NCBI GenBank assembly: GCA_020854015.1
Contig: JADZGG010000086.1
Span: 1-6,571, forward strand
Source: Flavobacteriales bacterium
Lineage (GTDB): Bacteria > Bacteroidota > Bacteroidia > Flavobacteriales_F > PHOS-HE28
Length of the DNA: 6,571 bases
Direction: 5' to 3'
Position 1 is the stretch's first letter. The number at the start of each line of letters is the position of its first letter. The notes beneath the pieces are model-generated. The model made no database searches and had not been told where the DNA came from. It saw only the letters and a list, made by a program, of their open reading frames with translations. The position numbers and the translations under genes were made by a program. Shown here in pieces: positions 1-5,072 of this stretch.

Positions 1-1077
1 AGTGACCGGGCACAATTGCACCAGGGTGGGATCCGTCTGGAGCAATTGATAAGCGCCATCCACCATGTCCAAGCTGTAGTTGCCTGCTGCATCCGTGATG
101 GTATACACCGGGCCCGGTTGGACCTCAAGCACCTGGTACGGAACGCCCACCTCGCTCACGTCGGCCGTGCAATCCTGATCGTTGTCGATGAAGACCGATC
201 CGCTCACATTGCCGCACAGCGGACCCAGGTCCGGCACATCGAAGCCGACCGTGTCGAGGTTCGCGCACGGATACGCCGTGTACTGCCCCTGAGCGTTCCA
301 ATTACGCCCCACCGCGTAGTGCCCTGGCGCGATCCCCGCGAAGGAACCTGTGTTGCCGACCCCAGGCACCGTTTGCACGTTGGTCCCGAACGCGTCGAAC
401 AGCAACAGGTCCGGGTTGGTCCACCAACTGAACCCGTTGTAGATGTTGGAGACTGTGACGCTGCCATTACTGCCGCCGCTGCAACTGCCCTGCACGTTCT
501 GAATGACCATGGGACCAGCACCGACCTGTGGCTCCATCACCGTCTGCATGCCCGCACCGGTGCATCCCTGGGCATCCGTCACCTGAATGAGCACATCGGT
601 GCCCCCGCACGTTCCGGGGAAGATGAAGTACGGGTCGCCATCCCCGTCGATCCCGTCCGGAGGCGGATTATAGGTATAAGGCGCTACACCCCCCATCACG
701 TATTCAATGACCTGCACTTCGCCCCAGCACTGGCCTGGGCAGTTCCCGTGGCCGTCCTGTGCGAAGGGTGGCACGAACAGGTTCGGGTCGTTCTGCACGG
801 TGTATGAGTCGGTCACTTGATCGGAAAGCGCATCGGTCACGATCACCGTATAACTCCCTGCGGGAATGCCGACGAGATCCTCGGTGGTGGCCCCATTGGA
901 CCACGCGTAAGAGTAGGGTGGCACTCCGCCCGCCACGTTGATATCGATGATGCCATTGGAGTTCCCGCAGGTCTCGTTGACGCTCTGCCACAAGTACACA
1001 CCCAATGCGGGCGGGGCGTCCGTGGCGAATGAACAGAGCGACAACGAGGCGAGGAAGAAGGAGATCACATTCTTCAT
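1..1077 (-). CDS. SprB-repeat secreted surface protein, partial (3' end outside window)
   Basis: The reading frame is open from an ATG at 1077 down to base 1, giving 359 residues with no stop; the C-terminus lies outside the window. Residues 1 to about 19 (MKNVISFFLASLSLCSF) form a signal peptide. Residues about 31-97 are a clear SprB repeat (PYSYAWSNGATTEDL, then PAGSYTVIVTDA), with diverged repeats at about 107-182 (APYTYNPPP, VLIQVTDAQGCTG) and 191-260. Residues 288-350 (GSVFIDNDQDCTADVSEVGV, then TDAAGNYSLDM) resemble an SdrD-B/Cna-B-like beta-sandwich. Such proteins in Bacteroidota are exported through Sec and then T9SS, and act as cell-surface adhesins or gliding-type filaments. A C-terminal sorting domain is expected in the missing part but cannot be seen. 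It is divergent from the cupredoxin-dockerin gene. The family call is firm; the exact role and ligand are unknown. Confidence 0.88.
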   Translation of the reverse strand, partial: MKNVISFFLASLSLCSFATDAPPALGVYLWQSVNETCGNSNGIIDINVAGGVPPYSYAWSNGATTEDLVGIPAGSYTVIVTDALSDQVTDSYTVQNDPNLFVPPFAQDGHGNCPGQCWGEVQVIEYVMGGVAPYTYNPPPDGIDGDGDPYFIFPGTCGGTDVLIQVTDAQGCTGAGMQTVMEPQVGAGPMVIQNVQGSCSGGSNGSVTVSNIYNGFSWWTNPDLLLFDAFGTNVQTVPGVGNTGSFAGIAPGHYAVGRNWNAQGQYTAYPCANLDTVGFDVPDLGPLCGNVSGSVFIDNDQDCTADVSEVGVPYQVLEVQPGPVYTITDAAGNYSLDMVDGAYQLLQTDPTLVQLCPVT

Positions 1078-1088
1078 TCGAGCTGAAT

Positions 1089-1108
1089 TAGGGGTGAACA
1101 CACCCCTA
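1089..1108 (-). promoter_or_regulatory. Perfect hairpin in the leader of the SprB-repeat gene
   Basis: TAGGGGTG (1089-1096) and CACCCCTA (1101-1108) are perfect complements separated by the 4-nt loop AACA. It lies 11 bases upstream of the minus-strand ATG at 1077, inside the likely 5' leader. It could be an mRNA hairpin affecting translation or stability, or a DNA operator. The symmetry is seen directly; the function is inferred. Confidence 0.4.
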
Positions 1109-1160
1109 TGACGCAGGTTCGTGGGGGTGGATGCCTTGATGAAGGTCGGTGTTCCAAGAT

Positions 1161-1168
1161 CAAACCTG
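1161..1168 (-). promoter_or_regulatory. Candidate -7 promoter element for the SprB-repeat gene
   Basis: Read on the minus strand this is CAGGTTTG followed by ATC, one mismatch from the Bacteroidota -7 consensus TAnnTTTG. A TTTG (minus strand, 1184-1187) lies 15 bp further upstream, somewhat close for a -33 box. Transcription would begin near 1153, giving a leader of about 75 nt that contains the hairpin at 1089-1108. It shares AGGTTTGAT with the boxes at 1225 and 4774. Confidence 0.35.
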
Positions 1169-1224
1169 AAAACCTGGACCAACAAACATCACTGAATGCT
1201 AATGCAAGGGTCAAGTGGGCCGGA

Positions 1225-1232
1225 TAGGTTTG
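1225..1232 (+). promoter_or_regulatory. Candidate -7 promoter element for the cupredoxin-dockerin gene
   Basis: TAGGTTTG is an exact match to the Bacteroidota -7 consensus TAnnTTTG, followed by ATG as at 4774. Transcription would start near 1239, leaving a leader of about 24 nt before the ATG at 1263. No convincing -33 TTG/TTTG box is present at the expected distance. It faces away from the similar box at 1161-1168 on the other strand. Confidence 0.45.
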
Positions 1233-1262
1233 ATGAACGCTCAAGCTTAACCGACCGCTACC

Positions 1263-1910
1263 ATGCACCCACAACTCCATCTGCTTCATTTGGGCAGCGC
1301 GAAGCTCCTGCTGGTGCTGCTCTTCGCCTCCTATCTCGGCGAAGGCTTGTTCATCCACGAAGCACCATCGGGTGCACATGCATCGCTGATCCCTTGTGCA
1401 CCGCCGCGGACCGCGATCCTACCGCCCTCCGCTCCACCGCCCCCCAACACATACGTGTTCACGGCGAACGGCAACTTCCAATATGAAGTGAACAGCATGG
1501 TGAACCCGACGCTCACGCTGACCCGCGGGATAACCTACACCCTCGACCTTACGGCCATCACCGATGAGCATCCCTTCGTGATCAACAACCAACCGGTGTT
1601 CCCCTTCGCACCCTACATCCTGGACCCGTCCTATGGGCAGTTGGTCACCTTCACGCCAACAGCGGCCATGCCCAACACCATCCACTACCATTGCACTGTG
1701 CACTACGGCTCCATGTCGGGCACGATCAACTTGGTCAATTGCCCGGGCGACCTGAACGCGAACGGCGCCGTGAACACTGCGGACTTCGGCATCTTCGTGA
1801 ACGCCTTCGGCAATGCGTGCACAGGATGCACCTCCGACCTGAACAACGACGGCCAGGTGAACACCGCGGACTTCGGCCTGTTCGTGAACAGCTTCGGCAC
1901 GGCCTGCTGA
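1263..1910 (+). CDS. Secreted cupredoxin (blue-copper) protein with C-terminal dockerin-like repeats
   Basis: This 215-residue protein has an N-terminal hydrophobic export segment (AKLLLVLLFASYL, residues 13-25), then a proline-rich linker (about 45-61). Residues about 63-158 form a cupredoxin domain. The type-1 copper ligands look complete: H103 in DEHPF and C144, H147 and M151 in HYHCTVHYGSM. Residues 163-183 and 192-212 are two dockerin-type calcium-binding repeats (DLNxxGxVNTADFGxFVNxFG) 29 residues apart. Such a cupredoxin binds copper and passes electrons or buffers metal outside the cytoplasm; the dockerin part would bind a cohesin-like partner or stabilise the C-terminus. No T9SS sorting domain follows; the protein ends GTAC. 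The start is the ATG just before the hydrophobic segment; no Shine-Dalgarno is seen. The domains are firm, while electron partner and location are inferred. Confidence 0.88.
   Translation: MHPQLHLLHLGSAKLLLVLLFASYLGEGLFIHEAPSGAHASLIPCAPPRTAILPPSAPPPPNTYVFTANGNFQYEVNSMVNPTLTLTRGITYTLDLTAITDEHPFVINNQPVFPFAPYILDPSYGQLVTFTPTAAMPNTIHYHCTVHYGSMSGTINLVNCPGDLNANGAVNTADFGIFVNAFGNACTGCTSDLNNDGQVNTADFGLFVNSFGTAC
1750..1906 (+). repeat. Internal tandem duplication encoding two dockerin-like repeats
   Basis: Two coding units 87 bp (29 codons) apart, starting near 1750 and 1837, share most of their bases, for example GTGAACAC then GCGGACTTCGGC, and TTCGTGAAC. The DNA-level likeness points to a fairly recent duplication or strong codon constraint. 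Each unit ends in a short cysteine-containing segment (NACTGCTS, GTAC). Confidence 0.7.
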
Positions 1911-1934
1911 TCAAAGCCGTTCCCGGTCGATCAG
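1907..1934 (+). terminator. Hairpin overlapping the stop of the cupredoxin-dockerin gene
   Basis: CTGATC (1907-1912) and GATCAG (1929-1934) pair perfectly, and inner CCG (1917-1919) can pair with CGG (1924-1926). The left arm contains the TGA stop. A modestly T-rich stretch (TTCATGTTGACTT) follows. It is a plausible weak terminator or 3' stabiliser, without a classic U-tract. Confidence 0.3.
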
Positions 1935-1989
1935 TTCATGTTGACTTAAGCATGAGGTCGTGCGAACGCATGATCTTCGAGGCATCAAC

Positions 1990-2268
1990 ATGCGACCCAT
2001 CCTTACTCACCTTATCGGCTGGCGCAGGTACTATCGGTTCCGGCAACGTCCGCTCTTCTTCTCCACGTTGATCTGCCCGCATTGCGGCAAGCGGAACCGC
2101 GATCAGATGCCGGGCAACGCCAGTGTTCGCTTCTATGAATGCGAACGCTGCCATCTGGCGCTGAAGCCCAAGGCCGGTCATTGTTGCGTCTACTGCAGTT
2201 ACGGAACAGTGCCTTGCCCTCCCCAACAACGAAGCAGATGGGGAGGCGAACGGACGTTCACCCGGTGA
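1990..2268 (+). CDS. Small cysteine-rich GDCCVxC-family protein
   Basis: From the ATG at 1990 the product is 92 residues. The core matches the GDCCVxC family: STLICPHCG (C29, C32), FYECERCH (C51, C54) and AGHCCVYCSYGTVPCPP (C65, C66, C69, C76). The paired CxxC knuckles suggest a zinc- or other metal-binding fold; some family members carry selenocysteine in the CCVxC segment, but here all positions are cysteine codons. The family function is not established, though its cysteines suggest metal or thiol chemistry. Two oddities: H64 stands where the family has aspartate, and a basic aromatic N-terminal extension (WRRYYRFRQRP) precedes the core. A GTG at 1960 would add 10 residues; ATG is preferred. 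No signal peptide is evident. The stop lies within an inverted repeat. Confidence 0.75.
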   Translation: MRPILTHLIGWRRYYRFRQRPLFFSTLICPHCGKRNRDQMPGNASVRFYECERCHLALKPKAGHCCVYCSYGTVPCPPQQRSRWGGERTFTR

Positions 2269-2304
2269 CCTGGGCTTGATCGCAGACCGGTTGAGATCAC
2301 CGGG
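2261..2304 (+). terminator. Inverted repeat across the stop of the GDCCVxC gene
   Basis: CCCGGTGA (2261-2268) and TCACCGGG (2297-2304) are perfect 8-bp complements around a 28-nt loop. The left arm includes the TGA stop. It lies between this gene and the CoA-transferase start at 2351. It could attenuate read-through or act as an operator for the downstream gene; no U-tract follows. Confidence 0.3.
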
Positions 2305-2350
2305 AAGGAACGACCCCTGCGACAAGATCCCATTTCCGATCTTCGCTCAC

Positions 2351-3634
2351 ATGGAGAAATGGATGACCGCGGCGGAGGCCGTTTCCTTGGTGAAGAGCGG
2401 CGACCGCGTGTTCCTGCACGGCAGCGCCGCCACACCGCACACCCTCATCAACGCCTTGCTGGCCCGCCACGCGGAGCTGGAACGGGTGGAGCTCGTGAGC
2501 ATCAGCACGCTGGGCAAGCTGGACCTGGACCGTCCGGAAGTTCAGAAGAGCTTCTTCGTGAACAGCCTGTTCGTGAGCGACAATGTGCGCGAGGTGGTGA
2601 ACGGCCCCCATGGCGAATACGTGCCCGTGTTCCTCAGCGAGATCCCGATCCTCTTCGAACGGGGCATCCTTCCACTGGACGTGGCGCTGGTGCATGTGAG
2701 CCCACCGGACCGCCATGGCTTCTGCACCTTGGGCGTGAGCGTGGATGTGGCCCGCAGCGCGGTGCGCAACGCGAAGCTCGTGATCGCCCAGGTGAATCCG
2801 CGGATGCCACGCACCCATGGCGAAGGGCAAGTGCACATCAGCAGTTTCGCGGCCATGGTGCAGGTGGATGAAGCGTTGCCCGAGGTGGACTACGCCAGCC
2901 GCATCGGACCGGAGGAGGAGCGCGTCGGGAAACTGTGCGCGGAACTGATCGAGGACCGCAGCACCCTGCAGATGGGCATCGGCGCCATCCCCGACGCGAT
3001 CCTGTGGAGTTTGGGCTCGCACAAGGACCTGGGCGTGCACACAGAGATGTGCAGCAACGGCATCATGGAATTGATGCAGCGCGGGGCGATCACCAACCGC
3101 TACAAGAAGAAGTACAAGGACCGGGTGGTCACCAGCTTCGCCATTGGCACACGCGCGCTCTACGACCGCATTGACGACAACCCGCAGTTCGCCTTCCTGG
3201 ACGCGCAATATGTGAACGCCGGCCATGTGATCCGCCAGAACCCGAAAGTGGTGGCGGTGAACAGCGCCATCGAGGTGGACCTCACCGGGCAGGTGTGCGC
3301 GGACAGCATCGGCACCCACCAGTTCAGCGGTGTGGGCGGGCAGATGGATTTCATGCGGGGTGCGGCCCTTAGCGAAGGCGGCAAGCCCATCATCGCCCTG
3401 TGCAGCACCACGGCGAAGGGCGACAGCAAGATCGTGCCCTTCCTGCGGCAGGGGGCGGGCGTGGTCACCACACGCGCCCATGTGCACTATGTGGTCACCG
3501 AGCACGGTGTGGCCTACCTGTACGGAAAGAACCTTCGCCAGCGCGCCGAGCTCCTGCGCGATATCGCGCACCCCACACACCGGGAAGCCCTGGACCGCGC
3601 CATCACCGAACGCTTCGGACCGAAGGTGATGTGA
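2351..3634 (+). CDS. Acetyl-CoA hydrolase/CoA-transferase family protein (4-hydroxybutyrate CoA-transferase-like)
   Basis: This 427-residue cytoplasmic enzyme has the usual length of family-I CoA-transferases of the acetyl-CoA hydrolase/AbfT type. The N-terminal domain (about 1-190) opens with TAAEAVSLVKSGDRVFLHG. A middle segment has QMGIGAIPDAI (207-217) and LGVHTEMCSNGIMEL (227-241), where E232 aligns with the glutamate that forms the glutamyl-CoA thioester. The C-terminal domain (about 260-425) has the glycine loop SGVGGQMDF (326-334). Family members move CoA between acyl-CoA and carboxylates such as acetate, butyrate, succinate or 4-hydroxybutyrate, or hydrolyse acyl-CoA; the substrate cannot be told from sequence. 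The ATG at 2351 is chosen because the family's N-terminus begins there; an in-frame TTG at 2276 would add 25 unlikely residues. The next gene begins 30 bp downstream, so co-transcription is plausible. Confidence 0.92.
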   Translation: MEKWMTAAEAVSLVKSGDRVFLHGSAATPHTLINALLARHAELERVELVSISTLGKLDLDRPEVQKSFFVNSLFVSDNVREVVNGPHGEYVPVFLSEIPILFERGILPLDVALVHVSPPDRHGFCTLGVSVDVARSAVRNAKLVIAQVNPRMPRTHGEGQVHISSFAAMVQVDEALPEVDYASRIGPEEERVGKLCAELIEDRSTLQMGIGAIPDAILWSLGSHKDLGVHTEMCSNGIMELMQRGAITNRYKKKYKDRVVTSFAIGTRALYDRIDDNPQFAFLDAQYVNAGHVIRQNPKVVAVNSAIEVDLTGQVCADSIGTHQFSGVGGQMDFMRGAALSEGGKPIIALCSTTAKGDSKIVPFLRQGAGVVTTRAHVHYVVTEHGVAYLYGKNLRQRAELLRDIAHPTHREALDRAITERFGPKVM

Positions 3635-3664
3635 GCGAACCTCCGTGCCCTTATCTTCTGGGCC

Positions 3665-3916
3665 ATGGACCTGACGAAATTGATGGCGATCGCCAAGTTC
3701 AAGGTGGGCGATACCGTGTTGAAGCTCGGTGAGCCGTACACCATTGTGGCGCGCTACTACAGCCGAAGCCGGCAGAACGTGGTGTACGACCTGAAACCGC
3801 TGGACCCCGAGCGCAAACGCATCGATCCGAAGATCGGCCAGGGGCTGCTCAAGCTGGTGCCCAAGCCCGAGCCACCGGAAGAGCAGTGGAACCCCGACCC
3901 CGAGTGGGAGGATTGA
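3665..3916 (+). CDS. Small conserved-looking protein of unknown function with SH3-like N-terminus
   Basis: This is an 83-residue protein I do not recognise as a named family. Residues 11-45 (KFKVGDTVLKLGEPYTIVAR, ending VVYDLKPL) have the look of a small SH3-like or KOW-like beta-barrel: a KVGD turn, then alternating hydrophobic strands. The tail (about 67-83) is proline- and acid-rich (PKPEPPEEQWNPDPEWED) and probably disordered. It has no signal peptide, membrane segment or cysteine. Codon usage resembles the flanking genes, which favours a real gene. It follows the CoA-transferase by 30 bp and may share its transcript. An in-frame ATG at 3683 (MAIAKFKVGD) is an equally possible start. Function unknown. 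Confidence 0.7.
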   Translation: MDLTKLMAIAKFKVGDTVLKLGEPYTIVARYYSRSRQNVVYDLKPLDPERKRIDPKIGQGLLKLVPKPEPPEEQWNPDPEWED

Positions 3917-3938
3917 CGGCCCGCCCCCTGCCCTCCAT

Positions 3939-3956
3939 CCTTCACATGGTGCAAGG
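3939..3956 (+). terminator. Short hairpin after the small SH3-like gene
   Basis: CCTTCAC (3939-3945) pairs with GTG-C-AAGG (3949-3956) with one bulged C and an ATG loop. It lies 22 bases after the stop at 3916 and is followed by CCCCCTT, not a U-tract. It may be a weak terminator; it could also be chance. Confidence 0.18.
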
Positions 3957-3994
3957 CCCCCTTCGCGTAGCGTGGGACGGGATGCTGATGGGGC

Positions 3995-4013
3995 GTGTCA
4001 ATTTTCGGGACAC
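3995..4013. promoter_or_regulatory. Inverted repeat GTGTC-N9-GACAC upstream of the AhpD-like gene
   Basis: GTGTC (3995-3999) and GACAC (4009-4013) flank an AT-rich centre (AATTTTCGG). It sits 12 bases before the ATG at 4026, where a repressor or redox-sensing regulator could bind. The AT-rich centre stands out from the GC-rich surroundings. The arms are only 5 bp, so chance is not excluded. Confidence 0.25.
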
Positions 4014-4025
4014 ACCGAACACACC

Positions 4026-4583
4026 ATGCCTCACATCAACCTGCCTCCGGGGCATTCCCCCGGCATCAGCGGCCTGCTGATGTACCGGCCGGAGACCGCC
4101 GGCCCCTTGCGCGAACTGGTGGAGATCCTGCTGCGCGGACCCAGCAGCCTAACGCCCGGTGAACGCGAGATCATCGCCAGCAGCGTGAGCTGGTGGAACG
4201 ATTGCCACTTCTGCCACACCAGCCATGGCGCTGCGGCCTGCGCGCACCTTGGCAAGCCCGTTGACTTCATCGACGCCATCAAGGCCGGGTTGCCGGATGA
4301 AGCGTTGAGCACGAAGATGCGCGCCTTGCTTCAGGTGGCGCACCAGGTGCAACGCGGTGGCAAGCACGTCACCGATGCGGACATCGCCGCTGCGCGTACC
4401 GCCGGTGCCACCGATGTGGAGATCCATGACACGGTGCTGATCGCCGCTTCTTTCTGCATGTTCAATCGCTACGTGGACGGTCTGGCCACCTGGGCCTGGC
4501 CAGAGAAGGAGAAGTTCATGGAGATCGGTGGCAAGATGGCGCACGAGGGCTACTTGGAGCCGTACGTGCCGGAGAACCCTTGA
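4026..4583 (+). CDS. AhpD-like carboxymuconolactone-decarboxylase-family (peroxidase-related) protein
   Basis: The 185-residue product is an all-alpha cytoplasmic protein of the AhpD/CMD family, closest in layout to the peroxidase-related group. The active-site segment lies in residues 45-70: GEREIIASSVSWWNDC, then HFCHTSHGAA. E48, C60, C63 and H67 match the E-x11-CxxCxxxH arrangement of AhpD, in which the cysteine pair reduces a peroxide-linked partner through a proton relay with Glu and His. A family-typical helix follows at 131-152 (VEIHDTVLIAASFCMFNRYV). Likely activity is thiol-disulfide or peroxidase-type reduction; partner and substrate are unknown. The ATG at 4026 is chosen over a GTG at 3972 because the upstream residues do not fit the family. 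It follows the small SH3-like gene by 109 bp and is preceded by a short inverted repeat. Confidence 0.88.
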   Translation: MPHINLPPGHSPGISGLLMYRPETAGPLRELVEILLRGPSSLTPGEREIIASSVSWWNDCHFCHTSHGAAACAHLGKPVDFIDAIKAGLPDEALSTKMRALLQVAHQVQRGGKHVTDADIAAARTAGATDVEIHDTVLIAASFCMFNRYVDGLATWAWPEKEKFMEIGGKMAHEGYLEPYVPENP

Positions 4584-4636
4584 GTCAGTGAGCGCCGCTG
4601 GCGAACGCGAACGGGCCGATCCGCGCCGTGCGCCAT

Positions 4637-4668
4637 CTCCTGCCCCGCTCCAAAGCCGGGGTGTGGAG
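4637..4668 (+). terminator. GC-rich hairpin downstream of the AhpD-like gene
   Basis: CTCC (4637-4640) pairs with GGAG (4665-4668), and CCCCG (4643-4647) pairs with CGGGG (4657-4661), with a small internal loop between them and CTCCAAAGC as the loop. It lies 53 bases past the stop at 4583. No U-tract follows, so it may stabilise the transcript end instead of terminating it. Confidence 0.3.
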
Positions 4669-4773
4669 GGGGAGCCAGCAAGCACTGTGCGCATGCGCGC
4701 ATCTTGAACGCGGATCGCAAGCACCTCCCCCAACGTGGCCGCAATTCTACACGAGGGCGCGGAAATGCCGGTC

Positions 4774-4781
4774 TAGGTTTG
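4774..4781 (+). promoter_or_regulatory. Candidate -7 promoter element of the small RNA
   Basis: TAGGTTTG matches the Bacteroidota -7 consensus TAnnTTTG exactly and, like the box at 1225, continues with ATG. It lies 15 bases before the first paired base of the long hairpin at 4797, so transcription would begin near 4788 and include the whole hairpin. No clear -33 box is seen. Confidence 0.45.
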
Positions 4782-4787
4782 ATGTGC

Positions 4788-4912
4788 TCTATGCTCCGGT
4801 TAAGGAATGGGGCCTTTCCTATGACGCCAGGAAGGCAGGCTTGTCCCTCAAAGACAGGTACTGCCGGGAGAATCCGCGGTGTCATAGGTAAGGTCCCTTT
4901 TCCGTTCCGACC
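4788..4912 (+). ncRNA. Candidate structured small RNA: long rod-like hairpin with asymmetric bulge (6S-like shape)
   Basis: Bases 4797-4909 fold into one long rod. From the outside in: CGG/CCG (4797-4799 with 4907-4909), AA/TT, GGAA with TTCC, GGGGCCTT (4809-4816) with AAGGTCCC (4890-4897), and the perfect 8-bp stem CCTATGAC (4818-4825) with GTCATAGG (4881-4888), extended by GCC/GGT. Next comes an asymmetric bulge of AGGAA (4829-4833) against 12 nt (4866-4877). The tip stem is GGCAG/CTGCC plus GCTTGTC/GACAGGT (4839-4845 with 4853-4859), capped by CCTCAAA. Pairing over about 40 bp with mismatches is far above chance and is preceded by a promoter-like box. A rod with a central bubble resembles 6S RNA, which binds RNA polymerase, but I cannot match a 6S consensus from memory. 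The ends are estimates. It lacks the GGAA loop core of SRP RNA. Confidence 0.5.
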
Positions 4913-4944
4913 CCGAAGTTCCCCTGGCCGCTCGCCGCTCACCT
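4913..4944. repeat. Direct repeat B, copy 1
   Basis: This 32-bp segment recurs at 5041-5072 with one difference (T at 4919, A at 5047). Its core is CCCCTGGCCGCTCGCCGCTC followed by ACCT. A partial echo, CTCGCCGCT, follows at 4946-4954. It begins a few bases past the rod-shaped RNA. Confidence 0.85.
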
Positions 4945-4961
4945 ACTCGCCGCTAGAGAAA

Positions 4962-4980
4962 GAAGCAAGCTCCGCTGCCG
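4962..4980. repeat. Direct repeat A, copy 1
   Basis: GAAGCAAGCTCCGCTGCCG occurs here and again, identical, at 5025-5043. It lies 17 bp after copy 1 of repeat B, whereas in the second location A and B overlap directly. Confidence 0.85.
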
Positions 4981-5024
4981 CCAAGCTCTGCCTCCTGCCC
5001 CTGCGCCTGCTCCTGAACCAAGAG

Positions 5025-5043
5025 GAAGCAAGCTCCGCTGCCG
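5025..5043. repeat. Direct repeat A, copy 2 (fused to repeat B copy 2)
   Basis: It is identical over 19 bp to 4962-4980. Its last three bases (CCG) are also the first bases of repeat B copy 2, so 5025-5072 forms one 48-bp composite unit. Confidence 0.85.
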
Positions 5044-5072
5044 AAGATCCCCTGGCCGCTCGCCGCTCACCT
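5041..5072. repeat. Direct repeat B, copy 2
   Basis: It matches 4913-4944 at 31 of 32 positions, at a distance of 128 bp. It ends immediately before the left arm of the nested inverted repeat at 5073. Confidence 0.85.

Noticed and set aside
16..807. 263-codon plus-strand open frame at the left end
   Set aside because: It is opposite the SprB-repeat gene, which has a signal peptide and repeat motifs across the same stretch. The plus frame has no recognisable features.
2276..2350. 25-residue N-terminal extension of the CoA-transferase from a TTG
   Set aside because: The family N-terminus aligns with the ATG at 2351, the extension has no family likeness, and the TTG lies inside the inverted repeat that follows the previous gene.
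2297..3580. 427-codon open frame on the minus strand opposite the CoA-transferase
   Set aside because: It is antisense to a gene with clear family motifs. Its translation is dominated by His, Ala, Val and Gly, as expected when a GC-biased third position is read on the opposite strand, and it has no recognisable domain.
4788..4912. Signal recognition particle RNA
   Set aside because: The rod shape fits, but the tip is CCTCAAA and the conserved CAGG...GGAA...AGCAG core of bacterial SRP RNA is missing.
4913..5072. CRISPR array
   Set aside because: There are only two copies of each repeat, in mixed order, with unequal spacing (63 and 128 bp), and no cas gene in the window.
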